Source: Sulfurospirillum sp. UBA6790 (GTDB lineage Bacteria; Campylobacterota; Campylobacteria; Campylobacterales; Sulfurospirillaceae). Taken from it: a stretch of DNA of 64,000 nucleotides. Where the stretch lies: assembly GCA_002452855.1 (NCBI GenBank), contig DKFS01000069.1, positions 26,883 to 90,882 on the forward strand. The letters run 5' to 3'. Below are positions 17,642-25,822 of this stretch, one piece after another. Made by a program: the position numbers and the translations under genes. Each line of letters begins with the position of its first letter. Within the stretch, counting starts at the first letter, position 1. The notes under the pieces were generated by a model that was given only the letters and a program-made list of their open reading frames with translations, did no database searches and was not told where the DNA came from.

Positions 17642-17769
17642 CATTGTCCCTTTTGAGTAATATTTTAAAGTCAATTATACATAAATGCTTTTGGTTTTAC
17701 ATGTAAAGTTCATGTGAACCTTTTCCAAGATGCTATAATCGCAACTTACGTTACATGTAAAGGGATTTC

Positions 17770-18168
17770 ATGCAAAAACTACAACACTTTTTTGAAGAAA
17801 ATGACCGATTTGCGAAACTTTTGGGCTTTAGGGTTGAAGCGTTTGAAAAAGGCTCAGCGACAGTCAGTGCCGTGATTCAAGAAGAGCATCTCAATGCAGC
17901 CAATGTTGTGCATGGAGGTTTTTTATTTTCTTTAGCCGATTATGCGTTTGCCCTAGCGTCCAACTCGCACAACATTCTCTCGCTCTCCATCAGCTCAAAT
18001 ATTATGTTTCAAAAAGCCAAGCCAAGTGGCATTCTTTTCGCGTATGCTAAAGAGCTGAGTGATGGAAAGAAAATCGCCACCTATGAAGTGCGCATTTGTG
18101 ATGAACAAGAGAGCATCATCGCAACCTTTACGGGGACGGTGTATCGCAAAGAAGTGAGCGTTCTTTAG
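17770..18168 (+). CDS. PaaI-family hotdog-fold thioesterase
   Basis: A 132-residue hotdog protein with the PaaI signature NAANVVHGGFLFSLADYAFA, including the catalytic-loop Asn-x-x-x-x-x-His-Gly-Gly and the helix Asp. Relatives hydrolyse aryl- or acyl-CoA esters in the cytoplasm and are thought to rescue CoA from dead-end products. A TTACATGTAA copy at 17751 ends 9 bp before the ATG and runs into the AAAGGGA ribosome site. Substrate unknown. Confidence 0.9.
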   Translation: MQKLQHFFEENDRFAKLLGFRVEAFEKGSATVSAVIQEEHLNAANVVHGGFLFSLADYAFALASNSHNILSLSISSNIMFQKAKPSGILFAYAKELSDGKKIATYEVRICDEQESIIATFTGTVYRKEVSVL

Positions 18169-18184
18169 CCTTTACATGTAAAAC

Positions 18185-18856
18185 TTAACGGCTTTCGCCA
18201 AGGCGCTCTAGCGCGTCAATATCATTCCCCGTAATCACATCTCTATGATCTTCGATGGTTTGAATCGGCCAGTTCCACCATTGAATCTTCAACAATCGCT
18301 TGATGGTCTCATCATCAAATCGTTTTTTAACCATCCTTGCGGGATTGCCTGCCACGATAGTGTAAGGTTCGACGTCATGGGTGACAACGGATTTTGCACC
18401 GATAATAGCGCCATCGCCGATGGTAACACCTGGCATAAGGATCGCATCAAGTCCTATCCAAACATCATTGCCTATCACCATATCGCCTCTGTTTTTCGAT
18501 GCTTCAAACATAGCGACAATCTCTTCGCTGGTTGTTTGAGAGGTCATTCTAAAATTGGCAAAAGGGTATGTCGAAAAACCGCTCATTGCGTGATTTGCCG
18601 AACTGGTGATGAAGCGTACACCATGCGCAATTTGAACAAACTTACCGATGATAAGACGGTCTAAACTGAGCGCAAACAGATACGGTGCAAGAAAACTCGC
18701 ATAGTCTTCCAACACATCAAAATTGTGATAATAACTAAACTCGCCCACGCTGATGCGCGGATGATTGATCACTTCTTTGAGATGAACAACCTGCTTAATT
18801 TCCGTGCCATCAGGCATACGCATCGGGTATTTTTTCGTGCTATTTAGTAAATACAT
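18185..18856 (-). CDS. CatB-related O-acetyltransferase (hexapeptide repeat, Vat type)
   Basis: The 223-residue protein is a left-handed beta-helix acetyltransferase. Hexapeptide repeats are visible in [20 protein letters not shown] and [20 protein letters not shown], with the xenobiotic-acetyltransferase phrase [16 protein letters not shown] earlier and the catalytic His in [15 protein letters not shown]. Such enzymes acetylate hydroxyl groups of antibiotics or sugars with acetyl-CoA. It follows a MarR gene by 9 bp and is probably co-transcribed with it, so it may be an inducible detoxification enzyme. Confidence 0.9.
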   Translation of the reverse strand: MYLLNSTKKYPMRMPDGTEIKQVVHLKEVINHPRISVGEFSYYHNFDVLEDYASFLAPYLFALSLDRLIIGKFVQIAHGVRFITSSANHAMSGFSTYPFANFRMTSQTTSEEIVAMFEASKNRGDMVIGNDVWIGLDAILMPGVTIGDGAIIGAKSVVTHDVEPYTIVAGNPARMVKKRFDDETIKRLLKIQWWNWPIQTIEDHRDVITGNDIDALERLGESR

Positions 18857-18865
18857 AGCTCTTCC

Positions 18866-19279
18866 TTAACGTATTTTGGCGATAATCGCTAAACACTGCT
18901 CCATACTTTTTGTGTCTAAAGCACCCAAAAAAGCCTTCGCAGATTCTTGCACGCTCTGCGTAGCATTGGTAAAAAGCTCTAAACCCACAGAGGTTAGCTT
19001 CACCAAACTCACACGGGCATCGCGCTCATTTTGCTCTTTTCCCACGATGTTTAACTTCTCCATCGGATTTAAAAGCCTCGTAATTCCGGATGCACTCATG
19101 TTTGTCTTTTCCGCCAAATCAATTCTTCGCATCGATTGATTCGTTGTTTTGGATAACTCGTACATCACCAGATATTCGGAAAACGATATACCATGCAGAC
19201 TTAAACATCTGTCCATCATTTTTGCTATTTTTGCATAGGCTGAAGATAATCCGAGGATAAATTCAAATGTTTGATTCAT
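18866..19279 (-). CDS. MarR-family transcriptional regulator
   Basis: A 137-residue winged-helix regulator with the MarR pattern: ISFSEYLVMYELSKT, DLAEKTNMSASGITRLLNPME (recognition helix, ~63-80) and the wing KEQNERDARVSLVKLTSVG (~88-106). It probably controls its own promoter and the acetyltransferase gene directly downstream. A palindromic-looking CTATATATTTGAGCTAG stretch lies upstream (around 19290-19310) and may be its operator. Confidence 0.9.
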   Translation of the reverse strand: MNQTFEFILGLSSAYAKIAKMMDRCLSLHGISFSEYLVMYELSKTTNQSMRRIDLAEKTNMSASGITRLLNPMEKLNIVGKEQNERDARVSLVKLTSVGLELFTNATQSVQESAKAFLGALDTKSMEQCLAIIAKIR

Positions 19280-19337
19280 TTTATTTCCTTGCTATATATT
19301 TGAGCTAGCAAGTATATAGCAAATACTTTTCCGTGTC

Positions 19338-19421
19338 AAGAGCACCAAAGGTGCTTGGGCACTCTGCACAAGTGTACCCAGCGTTAGCGTAGCTTTTAGA
19401 GCTTTGCTTTAAAAGCGTGTC
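19338..19421 (+). repeat. Structured intergenic repeat, copy 1 of 5
   Basis: It contains AGCACC-AAA-GGTGCT (19341-19355), then a 42-bp block (19380-19421) identical to those at 40135-40176 and 48579-48620. The block's core hairpin is GCTTTTAGAGC (19392-19402), loop TTT, GCTTTAAAAGC (19406-19416): 11 pairs including one G-T. It ends on the stop codon of lysE, in antisense orientation to that gene. Confidence 0.8.
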
Positions 19422-20050
19422 TATCCAAACGCCAACCAGATGCCCACACCTATCATCAGTGTGCCGGCAACACGGTTCATGAGTTTGACATTGTCACTTT
19501 TTTGCAAAAACTTTCTGAGTGTATTGCCACCGCTTGCATAAAGGACAAGGCAGATAAATTCCAGACTTAAAATAATCACTAACAACACAGAAACTTGCGG
19601 AATCAGTGGGCGCGCTTGGTTGATAAAGGGCGGTAAAAGTGCGATAAAAAATGCCCAACCTTTTGGATTGGCGATGGCGGTGATGAAACCTTGAAACGCT
19701 AAAGCGCGATTGGAGATACTGACAGAACATTCGGTTTTTGACAGTGCCATTTTGCCGCGATTGAGCCACATTTGAATGCCAAGATAGCCCAAATACGTTC
19801 CACCGACATATTTAAAAATCGTAAAAATATCGGGATGATTGACCATAATCGCCGCAACTCCAATGACCGAAGAGAGTGCCACGATACCAACACCCACAAG
19901 CTCTCCTGCCATCATGGCAAAAGTGCGCTTCAAACCGATGCTCATGCCAAGGCTCATCGCAAGCGTCATGCACATGCCCGGTGTCACCGAAACAAAGAAA
20001 AAAGTCGGAAGAAAAATCGCCATAATGGAAAAATCAATCGCAGATAGCAC
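19421..20050 (-). CDS. LysE-family amino-acid/metabolite exporter
   Basis: A six-span RhtB/LysE exporter of about 209 residues, with the family start region LPTFFFVSVTPGMCMTLAMS, the VGGTYLGYLGIQMW segment and ITAIANPKGWAFFIALLPPF. Members export amino acids or related metabolites by proton antiport. I prefer a GTG start at 20050, which has AAAGGA six bases upstream. The ATG at 20065 lies only about 10 bp after a TATAAT box (20076-20081) and would be leaderless. It is monocistronic. A copy of the structured repeat lies at its 3' end. Confidence 0.88.
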   Translation of the reverse strand: MLSAIDFSIMAIFLPTFFFVSVTPGMCMTLAMSLGMSIGLKRTFAMMAGELVGVGIVALSSVIGVAAIMVNHPDIFTIFKYVGGTYLGYLGIQMWLNRGKMALSKTECSVSISNRALAFQGFITAIANPKGWAFFIALLPPFINQARPLIPQVSVLLVIILSLEFICLVLYASGGNTLRKFLQKSDNVKLMNRVAGTLMIGVGIWLAFG

Positions 20051-20075
20051 ATCGCATCCTTTCATCTAAAAAAGA

Positions 20076-20081
20076 ATTATA
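20076..20081 (-). promoter_or_regulatory. -10 box of the lysE-type gene
   Basis: On the minus strand the sequence reads TATAAT, 10-11 bp before the ATG at 20065. It supports a transcript start just at that ATG and hence translation from the GTG at 20050. Confidence 0.5.
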
Positions 20082-20185
20082 CCCCATGTTTTCTTTCTGA
20101 AGAAGAGACGTTAATGTTAGAGCATTTCATTTAATTTTAAAAAAGTTTCGTACAATAAGGTATCAATTTACACAAAAGGCAATCT

Positions 20186-20851
20186 ATGAAGGTAGCAGAG
20201 GCACTCAGAGAGCGAAAATCCACACGCGCTTTTCTAAAAAAAGAGGTTTCACAAACACTCATCCAATCCATACTCGACGATGCCAAACATGCACCCTCAG
20301 GTGTCAATATGCAACCGTGGCACGTGTGTGTTGTGAGCGGCGAGAAAAAGTGTACCCTTCAAAATTGCATTATTGAAGCATTTGAACAGGGACACACTGA
20401 GGTTATGGACTACGCTTATTATCCGTCCACATGGGAAGAACCTTATAAAAGCAGGCGCAAAGAGACAGGACTTTTGATGTACTCCACACTGGGCATTAGC
20501 AAAGAGGACAAAGAGCGACAAAAAGAGCAATGGAAGCTCAACTACCGCGCATTTGACGCTCCTGTGGTGCTCTTCTTTTTTATCGATGCTACTTTAGAGA
20601 AAGGCTCGTATCTGGATTATGGGATGTTTTTACAATCACTCATGCTCAGTGCCGCAGAAAAAGGGCTCGCTACCTGCCCGCAAGCCGCGTTGGCAGAGTA
20701 CCCAAGCATCGTGAAAAAAGCTCTAGACATCGCACCAAACATGCTTTTACTCTGTGGTATTGCTTTGGGCTACGAAGATAAAGAAGCCCTCATTAATTCC
20801 TACCGAACACCCCGCATCGCGCTCGAAGAGTTCGTAACGTTTTACATGTAA
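20186..20851 (+). CDS. Nitroreductase family protein
   Basis: A 221-residue FMN-binding nitroreductase with RKSTRAFLKKEVSQTLIQ (FMN phosphate site), HAPSGVNMQPWHVCVVSG, and CPQAALAEYPSIVKKAL near the C-terminus with GIALGYED. It is of the NfnB-like homodimeric type and probably reduces nitro compounds or enones. It differs from the NfsA-type enzyme at 5855. The stop codon is supplied by a TTACATGTAA palindrome (20842-20851), so the protein ends Tyr-Met. Confidence 0.92.
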   Translation: MKVAEALRERKSTRAFLKKEVSQTLIQSILDDAKHAPSGVNMQPWHVCVVSGEKKCTLQNCIIEAFEQGHTEVMDYAYYPSTWEEPYKSRRKETGLLMYSTLGISKEDKERQKEQWKLNYRAFDAPVVLFFFIDATLEKGSYLDYGMFLQSLMLSAAEKGLATCPQAALAEYPSIVKKALDIAPNMLLLCGIALGYEDKEALINSYRTPRIALEEFVTFYM

Positions 20852-20866
20852 TCTTTTTACATGTAA
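20842..20866. repeat. Two tandem TTACATGTAA palindromes between convergent genes
   Basis: Copies lie at 20842-20851 and 20857-20866, 5 bp apart, just before the stop of the minus-strand SHOCT gene. The pair can form one longer hairpin, possibly used as a bidirectional transcription end. Confidence 0.6.
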
Positions 20867-20888
20867 AACATTACATCCTCATTATACG

Positions 20889-21113
20889 TTAGGAGAGTTT
20901 CTGTTTGATTTTTTCAAACGTCTCCTCGTCGATTTCACCTCGTGCAAAACGTTTGCGCGCAATCTCCAATGCTTCATCTTCTTTGTCTTTAGAGCGATGA
21001 TGGCACGAACTACAACCGCGCATCATAAAAAAAATGAACACCAACAAAAGAGGAAAAATAAATACCCACGGCATGAAAAAACCATGCCCAAACATCCAGT
21101 CGTGCACATACAT
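20889..21113 (-). CDS. SHOCT-domain small membrane protein
   Basis: The product has 74 residues from the ATG at 21113, which follows AAGGAG with a six-base spacer; an ATG ten codons earlier has no ribosome site. It has one membrane span (FIFPLLLVFIFFMM), a CSSC motif, and a C-terminal SHOCT domain (ALEIARKRFARGEIDEETFE). SHOCT proteins are short membrane proteins of largely unknown function, thought to mediate oligomerisation. Confidence 0.85.
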   Translation of the reverse strand: MYVHDWMFGHGFFMPWVFIFPLLLVFIFFMMRGCSSCHHRSKDKEDEALEIARKRFARGEIDEETFEKIKQKLS

Positions 21114-21260
21114 AAAATGCTCCTTGGGATTTGATACACTCATTGTAGTACTTCTGCATAAATGAAATGTTAATTACGTATATTACATATTATTTTCTAG
21201 CCAGTGCTACGTCTTTTGCAGATTTTGAAGTACAATATGCAAAAAATAAAAGGCAAACGT

Positions 21261-21719
21261 ATGCGATTACTTGGCAATATCATCTGGTTTCTTTTCGGCG
21301 GTGTTTTTATGGGGCTGGCATGGTGGTTTTTCGGACTCATCGCTCTTTTTAGTATCGTCGGAATTCCATGGGCAAAGGCTTGTTTTATCATCGGTCAGTT
21401 TACCTTTTTTCCGTTTGGAAAAGAAGCTGTAAGTCGAAAAGCATTGCATCAAAAAGAGGACATCGGCACGGGAACACTGGGATTTATCGGCAATGTCATC
21501 TGGTTTATTTTCGCAGGGTTTTGGTTGGCTATCGGTCACATTGTCTCCGCATTTGCGTGTGCTATCACCATCATCGGTATTCCTTTTGCCATCCAGCACC
21601 TCAAACTCATCGGCATCTCTTTAGCACCTATTGGCATGACGATTGTCGATAAAGAGGTTGCGAATGTGCTGTATCAAAAAGAGGCGGAAGCGTTTGTCAA
21701 TCAATCCCAAAACCGCTAA
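21261..21719 (+). CDS. YccF-like inner membrane protein
   Basis: A 152-residue membrane protein of the YccF/DUF307 family with two internally repeated halves (GNIIWFLFGGVFMGLAWW and GNVIWFIFAGFWLAIGH), each followed by an IVGIPW/IIGIPF motif. The ATG at 21261 with AAAGG upstream gives the usual family length; a longer frame starts further 5' without a ribosome site. Function unknown. Confidence 0.9.
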   Translation: MRLLGNIIWFLFGGVFMGLAWWFFGLIALFSIVGIPWAKACFIIGQFTFFPFGKEAVSRKALHQKEDIGTGTLGFIGNVIWFIFAGFWLAIGHIVSAFACAITIIGIPFAIQHLKLIGISLAPIGMTIVDKEVANVLYQKEAEAFVNQSQNR

Positions 21720-21816
21720 AGTGAAACTTCGAGAAAATTGTTACACACAAACTTTATTAATCGTATGATTATTTAGGAGTATAATTTTCCTAATATAATT
21801 TTAGTAAGGATTATAA

Positions 21817-22320
21817 ATGTTTACCATTTTAGTCGCAAGTTTGAATGAAAATATGAAGTTGGCGCAAAGAATTCAAAAAAATTTAGATGCTATGAATGTT
21901 AAAAGCGAAATCATCAACCTTATCACATTAAACGTCACGATGTACGATACCGACAAAGAAGCCAAGGAAGGCATTCCCGCGTCCATTTTAGCACTTGCTG
22001 AAACAATGAAAAATGCTTCAGGCTACATCGTCGTCGCACCCGAGTACAACTACTCCATTCCACCCGTTTTGACCAATGTTGTCGCATGGTTATCCAGAAA
22101 TGGCGAGAGTTTTCGCGAACTCTTCACACTCAAATGCGTCCAACTTGCCACCCACTCTGGAAGCGGTGGAAATGATGTCTGCAACGCGATGCGCACACAG
22201 TTCTCAAAATTAGGCGCCCTCGTCGCACCACGCGAAATCATCACAGCCTATGAAAAAAATATCGAAGAAGGAAGTTTAAACCGTATCTTGACGCAGTTTG
22301 TAGGAATTGCGCAAAAGTAA
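21817..22320 (+). CDS. NADPH-dependent FMN reductase family protein
   Basis: A 167-residue flavodoxin-fold protein with the FMN-reductase motif YIVVAPEYNYSIPPVLTN and an N-terminal LVASLNENMKLAQRI phosphate loop. Such enzymes reduce FMN, quinones or azo/chromate substrates with NAD(P)H. Monocistronic; followed by a strong bidirectional terminator. Confidence 0.9.
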   Translation: MFTILVASLNENMKLAQRIQKNLDAMNVKSEIINLITLNVTMYDTDKEAKEGIPASILALAETMKNASGYIVVAPEYNYSIPPVLTNVVAWLSRNGESFRELFTLKCVQLATHSGSGGNDVCNAMRTQFSKLGALVAPREIITAYEKNIEEGSLNRILTQFVGIAQK

Positions 22321-22353
22321 TCGTCATTTTTTCTTTACATGTAAAGGCTAAAC

Positions 22354-22391
22354 AGGCTACTTTAAATAATGAAAACTATTTAAAGTAGCCT
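22354..22391. terminator. Bidirectional rho-independent terminator
   Basis: AGGCTACTTTAAATA (22354-22368) pairs perfectly with TATTTAAAGTAGCCT (22377-22391) around an 8-base loop. It lies between the convergent FMN reductase and luciferase-like genes. Confidence 0.75.
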
Positions 22392-22399
22392 ATTCTATC

Positions 22400-23398
22400 T
22401 CACTCAAACCAAACCCCAGAAATCAACTCATACGATTTTATTTTCTCTTCTGGGTCGTGTATCATCGAGTGTATCATCACTTCATTGGCACCTGTTCGCT
22501 CTATTAGGCTTTCAAGTTTTTCTTTCACAAATTCAGGCGTTCCCCAGATGGACTCTCTGGTTTTATGGCGTATGCTCTTTTCTTCCCACTCTTTCCATAA
22601 GCTATTCATATCGTGTGTTGGTTTACACAATTTGGCATTATCGCCACGTTGAAGGTGCAGGAACTTTTGAAGTTCACTGGTCGCTAAATAGTGAGCTTGC
22701 TCCGTTGTTTCGGCACAGACAAGATTGATGCAGATGATGATATAAGGCTCTTGCAATAAAGACGAGGGTTTAAAATTGTCACGGTAAAGCCTGATGGCGT
22801 CTTCCATGTCACCCGGTGCGAAGTGTGAGGCAAAGGCGAAAGGTAAACCTTTGTGTGCGGCTAATTGTGCGCTAAAGGTGCTTGAGCCCAGTAACCAAAT
22901 GGGGATATTAAGTCCATAACCCGGCACCGCTTTGATGCCTTTTGCGCCTGCTTGGTTTGATAAATAGTATTGTAACTCTTCAAGCATCCTAGGAAAATCC
23001 GAGCCGTCATTGTTGGGGTCGCGTCTGAGGGCTAGCATGGTTTGTCTGTCTGTCCCCGGCGCTCTTCCTAAGCCTAAGTCAATTCTATTGGGGTACAAAG
23101 ATTCTAGCGTTCCAAATTGTTCGGCAATGACGAGTGGTGCATGGTTGGGGAGCATAATGCCGCCAGAGCCTATCCGAATTGTTTGCGTGTGTGCGCCGAT
23201 GTAACTGAGCACAACCGAGGTTGCGGCACTGGCAATTCCGCTAAAATTGTGATGCTCTGCGACCCAATAACGCGTATAGCCAAACGCTTCGACACTTTGA
23301 GCCAATTTTGTACTGTTTTCTATGGCTTGTGCGATGCTAAAGCCCTCGCCTACGGGAATTAAATCTAAAACCGATAAGGGAATTTTTTTAGAGTTCAT
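22400..23398 (-). CDS. LLM-class (luciferase-like) flavin-dependent oxidoreductase
   Basis: A 332-residue TIM-barrel monooxygenase-like protein of the LLM group without a hydrophobic insertion. Characteristic segments are LSVLDLIPVGEG at the start, RYWVAEHHNFSGIASAAT, IRIGSGGIMLPNHAPLVIAE and RIDLGLGRAPGTD. It would use reduced flavin, perhaps supplied by the adjacent FMN reductase encoded on the other strand. The ATG at 23398 follows GGAGAG; a TTG four codons upstream is less likely. Substrate unknown. Confidence 0.92.
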   Translation of the reverse strand: MNSKKIPLSVLDLIPVGEGFSIAQAIENSTKLAQSVEAFGYTRYWVAEHHNFSGIASAATSVVLSYIGAHTQTIRIGSGGIMLPNHAPLVIAEQFGTLESLYPNRIDLGLGRAPGTDRQTMLALRRDPNNDGSDFPRMLEELQYYLSNQAGAKGIKAVPGYGLNIPIWLLGSSTFSAQLAAHKGLPFAFASHFAPGDMEDAIRLYRDNFKPSSLLQEPYIIICINLVCAETTEQAHYLATSELQKFLHLQRGDNAKLCKPTHDMNSLWKEWEEKSIRHKTRESIWGTPEFVKEKLESLIERTGANEVMIHSMIHDPEEKIKSYELISGVWFE

Positions 23399-23573
23399 AT
23401 TTCTCTCCAATTAGAAGCAAGTTCTTCCACTATAATCAAATAAAATTAGAGTAACATTACCCAAAAATCTAACGTTTGAAATTTCAGCTCTTTTAGTACC
23501 TATTCTTTTATTGACGCTTTGCTACAATGCTTTTTCACTCAAAATCTTTACATGTAAAAGGTAAACGTACCGT

Positions 23574-23912
23574 ATGAAAATTTTCTTATGCTTTATTTTT
23601 GTCAGTTTTCAACTCTTCGCAGGCACGCCCGTATGTGACTCGGGCAAAGTCATCAAACTTCTACGTGATGACAACGTAGGCAACCGCCATCAGCGTTTTA
23701 TCATCAAGCTGTCTTCGGGCAAAACGCTCTTAATCGCCCATAATATTGACATCGCTCCTAAAGTTACACCGTTGCAAGAAGGCGGAGTTATAAAGTTTTG
23801 TGGGGATTTAGAAACCAATGACAAAGGCGGCGTCATTCACTGGACACACCACGACCCGCACAATCGCCATGTCGGTGGTTTTTTGGAGTATAACGGCAAA
23901 CGGTATGAGTAA
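23574..23912 (+). CDS. DUF3465 secreted protein
   Basis: A 112-residue exported protein with a signal peptide (IFLCFIFVSFQLFA) and the DUF3465 domain, recognisable by NRHQRFIIKLSSGKTLLIAHN and the C-terminal GVIHWTHHDPHNRHVGGFLE. The His-rich end might bind metal, and the fold resembles OB-type small domains. Role unknown. A TTACATGTAA copy lies at 23548, ahead of the ribosome site. Confidence 0.88.
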   Translation: MKIFLCFIFVSFQLFAGTPVCDSGKVIKLLRDDNVGNRHQRFIIKLSSGKTLLIAHNIDIAPKVTPLQEGGVIKFCGDLETNDKGGVIHWTHHDPHNRHVGGFLEYNGKRYE

Positions 23913-23921
23913 AAAAAGTAC

Positions 23922-23984
23922 GGGCTACTTCGCATAGTTTTTTGATTGAAACTTTTTTACATGTAAAACGATAAAAAGTAGCCC
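23922..23984. terminator. Terminator-like inverted repeat with internal palindrome
   Basis: GGGCTACTT (23922-23930) pairs with AAGTAGCCC (23976-23984). The ~45-base loop holds another TTACATGTAA copy (23957). T-runs lie beyond both arms. It separates the convergent DUF3465 and EF-hand-like genes. Confidence 0.5.
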
Positions 23985-23998
23985 TTTTGATGCACCTT

Positions 23999-24973
23999 CT
24001 ACACTTTCGCCAAAGCTTCGACCATAGGCTCTTGAATGTCGCGCTTGGCAAAATCAATCTGAGAAATCGTCCCTACGTCTCCTGATTCAAATAAAAAAAT
24101 ACCACTTTGTCGTAACTGTCCCAAACTCTCATTGGCATCGTTTTTAAAGGTAAAAGGAGAGCTTTGTGCACCCAAATATATTGCACCGATGCCTACTTCG
24201 CCTAAGCCTATCAGCTCGTGATTGCTCCAGATGCGAAGACCGTCAAAGATAGGGTCATTTTCGTCTATCCAACTATTCGCGTCTGTGTCGTATTGGCTCA
24301 AATCTTTAAAGCCATTGCCGCTTTGTGTCCCAAAAAGTTCACTACCATCGTCGATTTGACCGTTATTGTTTTTATCTAAGGCTAAAAAACCGCTGTTTTT
24401 GGCAAGGCATGAGATTTGGTCACTCGCCCCATCACAATCAATGTCAAATGAAAATGTTGCATCGCTAAGCTCGGGCAGGTTTCCTTTAAAGTTGATAACA
24501 AGCGGGTCTATCATCATCGTCTCTTTCGTCATGGTTTTGGAGTAAAAAGAGCGCTGCATCGTTACATCAAGGTTTATGTCTATGCTTCTACCATCTTGGG
24601 TTTTAACACATCCTTTCGTTTGCATCGATAAACTTTCTTCCTCTTGATAAGTAGATTCGTACGTTACCTCGGCAAATTTCAACACACGAAATTGGTTTGA
24701 GGATTGATTTACATGTAAAGACTGGTCTTGGCAAATGTTCTGTACGGTGGTTGAAGATTTTTCTTGCGTGCCATTTAGCATAGCGAGCAACTCTTGAATC
24801 AACATAAATTTTATACGCCGAATCCAATCAACATTACTCAGAGAATTTGACTCGTCTGGAAGGGTCGCTTCGCTTGAAGAAAGCGACGCTAACGCTTCAT
24901 CGAAGGTATCTGTCTTTTCATAAGAGAACTCGTGCGCTGTTGCATATGTGATGCTGTGCGATTCGATTTTCAT
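23999..24973 (-). CDS. Hypothetical protein with EF-hand-like calcium motifs
   Basis: The 324-residue protein has no signal peptide. The N-terminal ~130 residues are low-complexity and Ser/Thr/Glu-rich. The C-terminal half has acidic loops, ALDKNNNGQIDDGSELFG and QYDTDANSWIDENDPIFD, that match DxDxDG calcium-binding loops, followed by LRIWSNHELIGLGEVGIGAI. This C-terminal block occurs widely in proteins of Campylobacterota and other proteobacteria but has no agreed function. The second of two adjacent ATGs (24973) is best spaced from AGGAGG. Confidence 0.82.
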   Translation of the reverse strand: MKIESHSITYATAHEFSYEKTDTFDEALASLSSSEATLPDESNSLSNVDWIRRIKFMLIQELLAMLNGTQEKSSTTVQNICQDQSLHVNQSSNQFRVLKFAEVTYESTYQEEESLSMQTKGCVKTQDGRSIDINLDVTMQRSFYSKTMTKETMMIDPLVINFKGNLPELSDATFSFDIDCDGASDQISCLAKNSGFLALDKNNNGQIDDGSELFGTQSGNGFKDLSQYDTDANSWIDENDPIFDGLRIWSNHELIGLGEVGIGAIYLGAQSSPFTFKNDANESLGQLRQSGIFLFESGDVGTISQIDFAKRDIQEPMVEALAKV

Positions 24974-25045
24974 CATTCACCTCCTAAAAAGAAATGAAAG
25001 CAAAAACTATTCTTACTTGGATGCCATAAACATAGCATGACACTG

Positions 25046-25756
25046 TTAAAAAATCCCCACAATCGACTTAATTGCCATTGCGGTGAGGAGGTATTTCAAA
25101 ATCAAAACCAGCTTCTTGCCATCGATGATATTGCGAAATCTCGTGCCTACGTAAGAGCCTAAGATAGAGCCTACAATCATACTCACAATCAACACCAGGT
25201 ACTCCGAAAAGACAAAGCCAAAGTAGAGAAACACCAGTGCTTTTAGGGCGTGGGTGATGCTCATCAGTACCGCTGATGTCACCACAACTTTGTCTCTTTC
25301 TTCAAAATCTTTAAGCAGTTTGGTGAGTGCCAAAGGTCCCGTTGAGCCTACGATGACCGAAAGTCCTGATTGGAAAAAGCCGATGATGTAATAGTTTTCA
25401 TATTTTTTTATTTTTTCATTGAACGTCTGCGACCACAACGAGAGCAAAATGTACACTCCGATAAAAAGCGGTATCCATTTCAACGTTAAAAGATGAAGGA
25501 TAAGTGCAAAAGAGCCGACACCGACCAATGAGCCTATAAAAAATTTCGGTACAACACTCCATTGAATATCGCGGTATCCAAAATAAGCACGGGAGGCATT
25601 ACTGGCGATTTGGGTAAATCCATGTACGGGAATCATCGCGTTTACGGATAAAAAAGAGGGCAAGATGGCAATTAACAATAACCCGCCGCCGATACCCGTT
25701 ATCGCCGTGATGATGGAAGCAAAAAAGCTGATGATGCTTAAAATAAGTTCGTCCAT
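25046..25756 (-). CDS. TauE/SafE-family membrane transporter
   Basis: A 236-residue protein with about eight spans and two repeats of the TauE motif (ITGIGGGLLLIAILPSFL and STGPLALTKLLKDFEERDK). Family members export sulfite, sulfoacetate or related organosulfur anions. The ATG at 25756 is preferred over a GTG three codons upstream. It is separated from the cus operon by 57 bp and may or may not share its transcript. Confidence 0.9.
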   Translation of the reverse strand: MDELILSIISFFASIITAITGIGGGLLLIAILPSFLSVNAMIPVHGFTQIASNASRAYFGYRDIQWSVVPKFFIGSLVGVGSFALILHLLTLKWIPLFIGVYILLSLWSQTFNEKIKKYENYYIIGFFQSGLSVIVGSTGPLALTKLLKDFEERDKVVVTSAVLMSITHALKALVFLYFGFVFSEYLVLIVSMIVGSILGSYVGTRFRNIIDGKKLVLILKYLLTAMAIKSIVGIF

Positions 25757-25822
25757 AAATCGCACTTTCTAAAAAATTAAACGATTATACACCAAATTGT
25801 ATCGCTTCCAATAAACACTTTT

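Noticed and set aside
19338..19421. The 42-bp repeat as an insertion-sequence remnant or CRISPR unit
   Set aside because: There is no transposase, no target duplication and no regular spacing; the copies are hairpins scattered over 30 kb.
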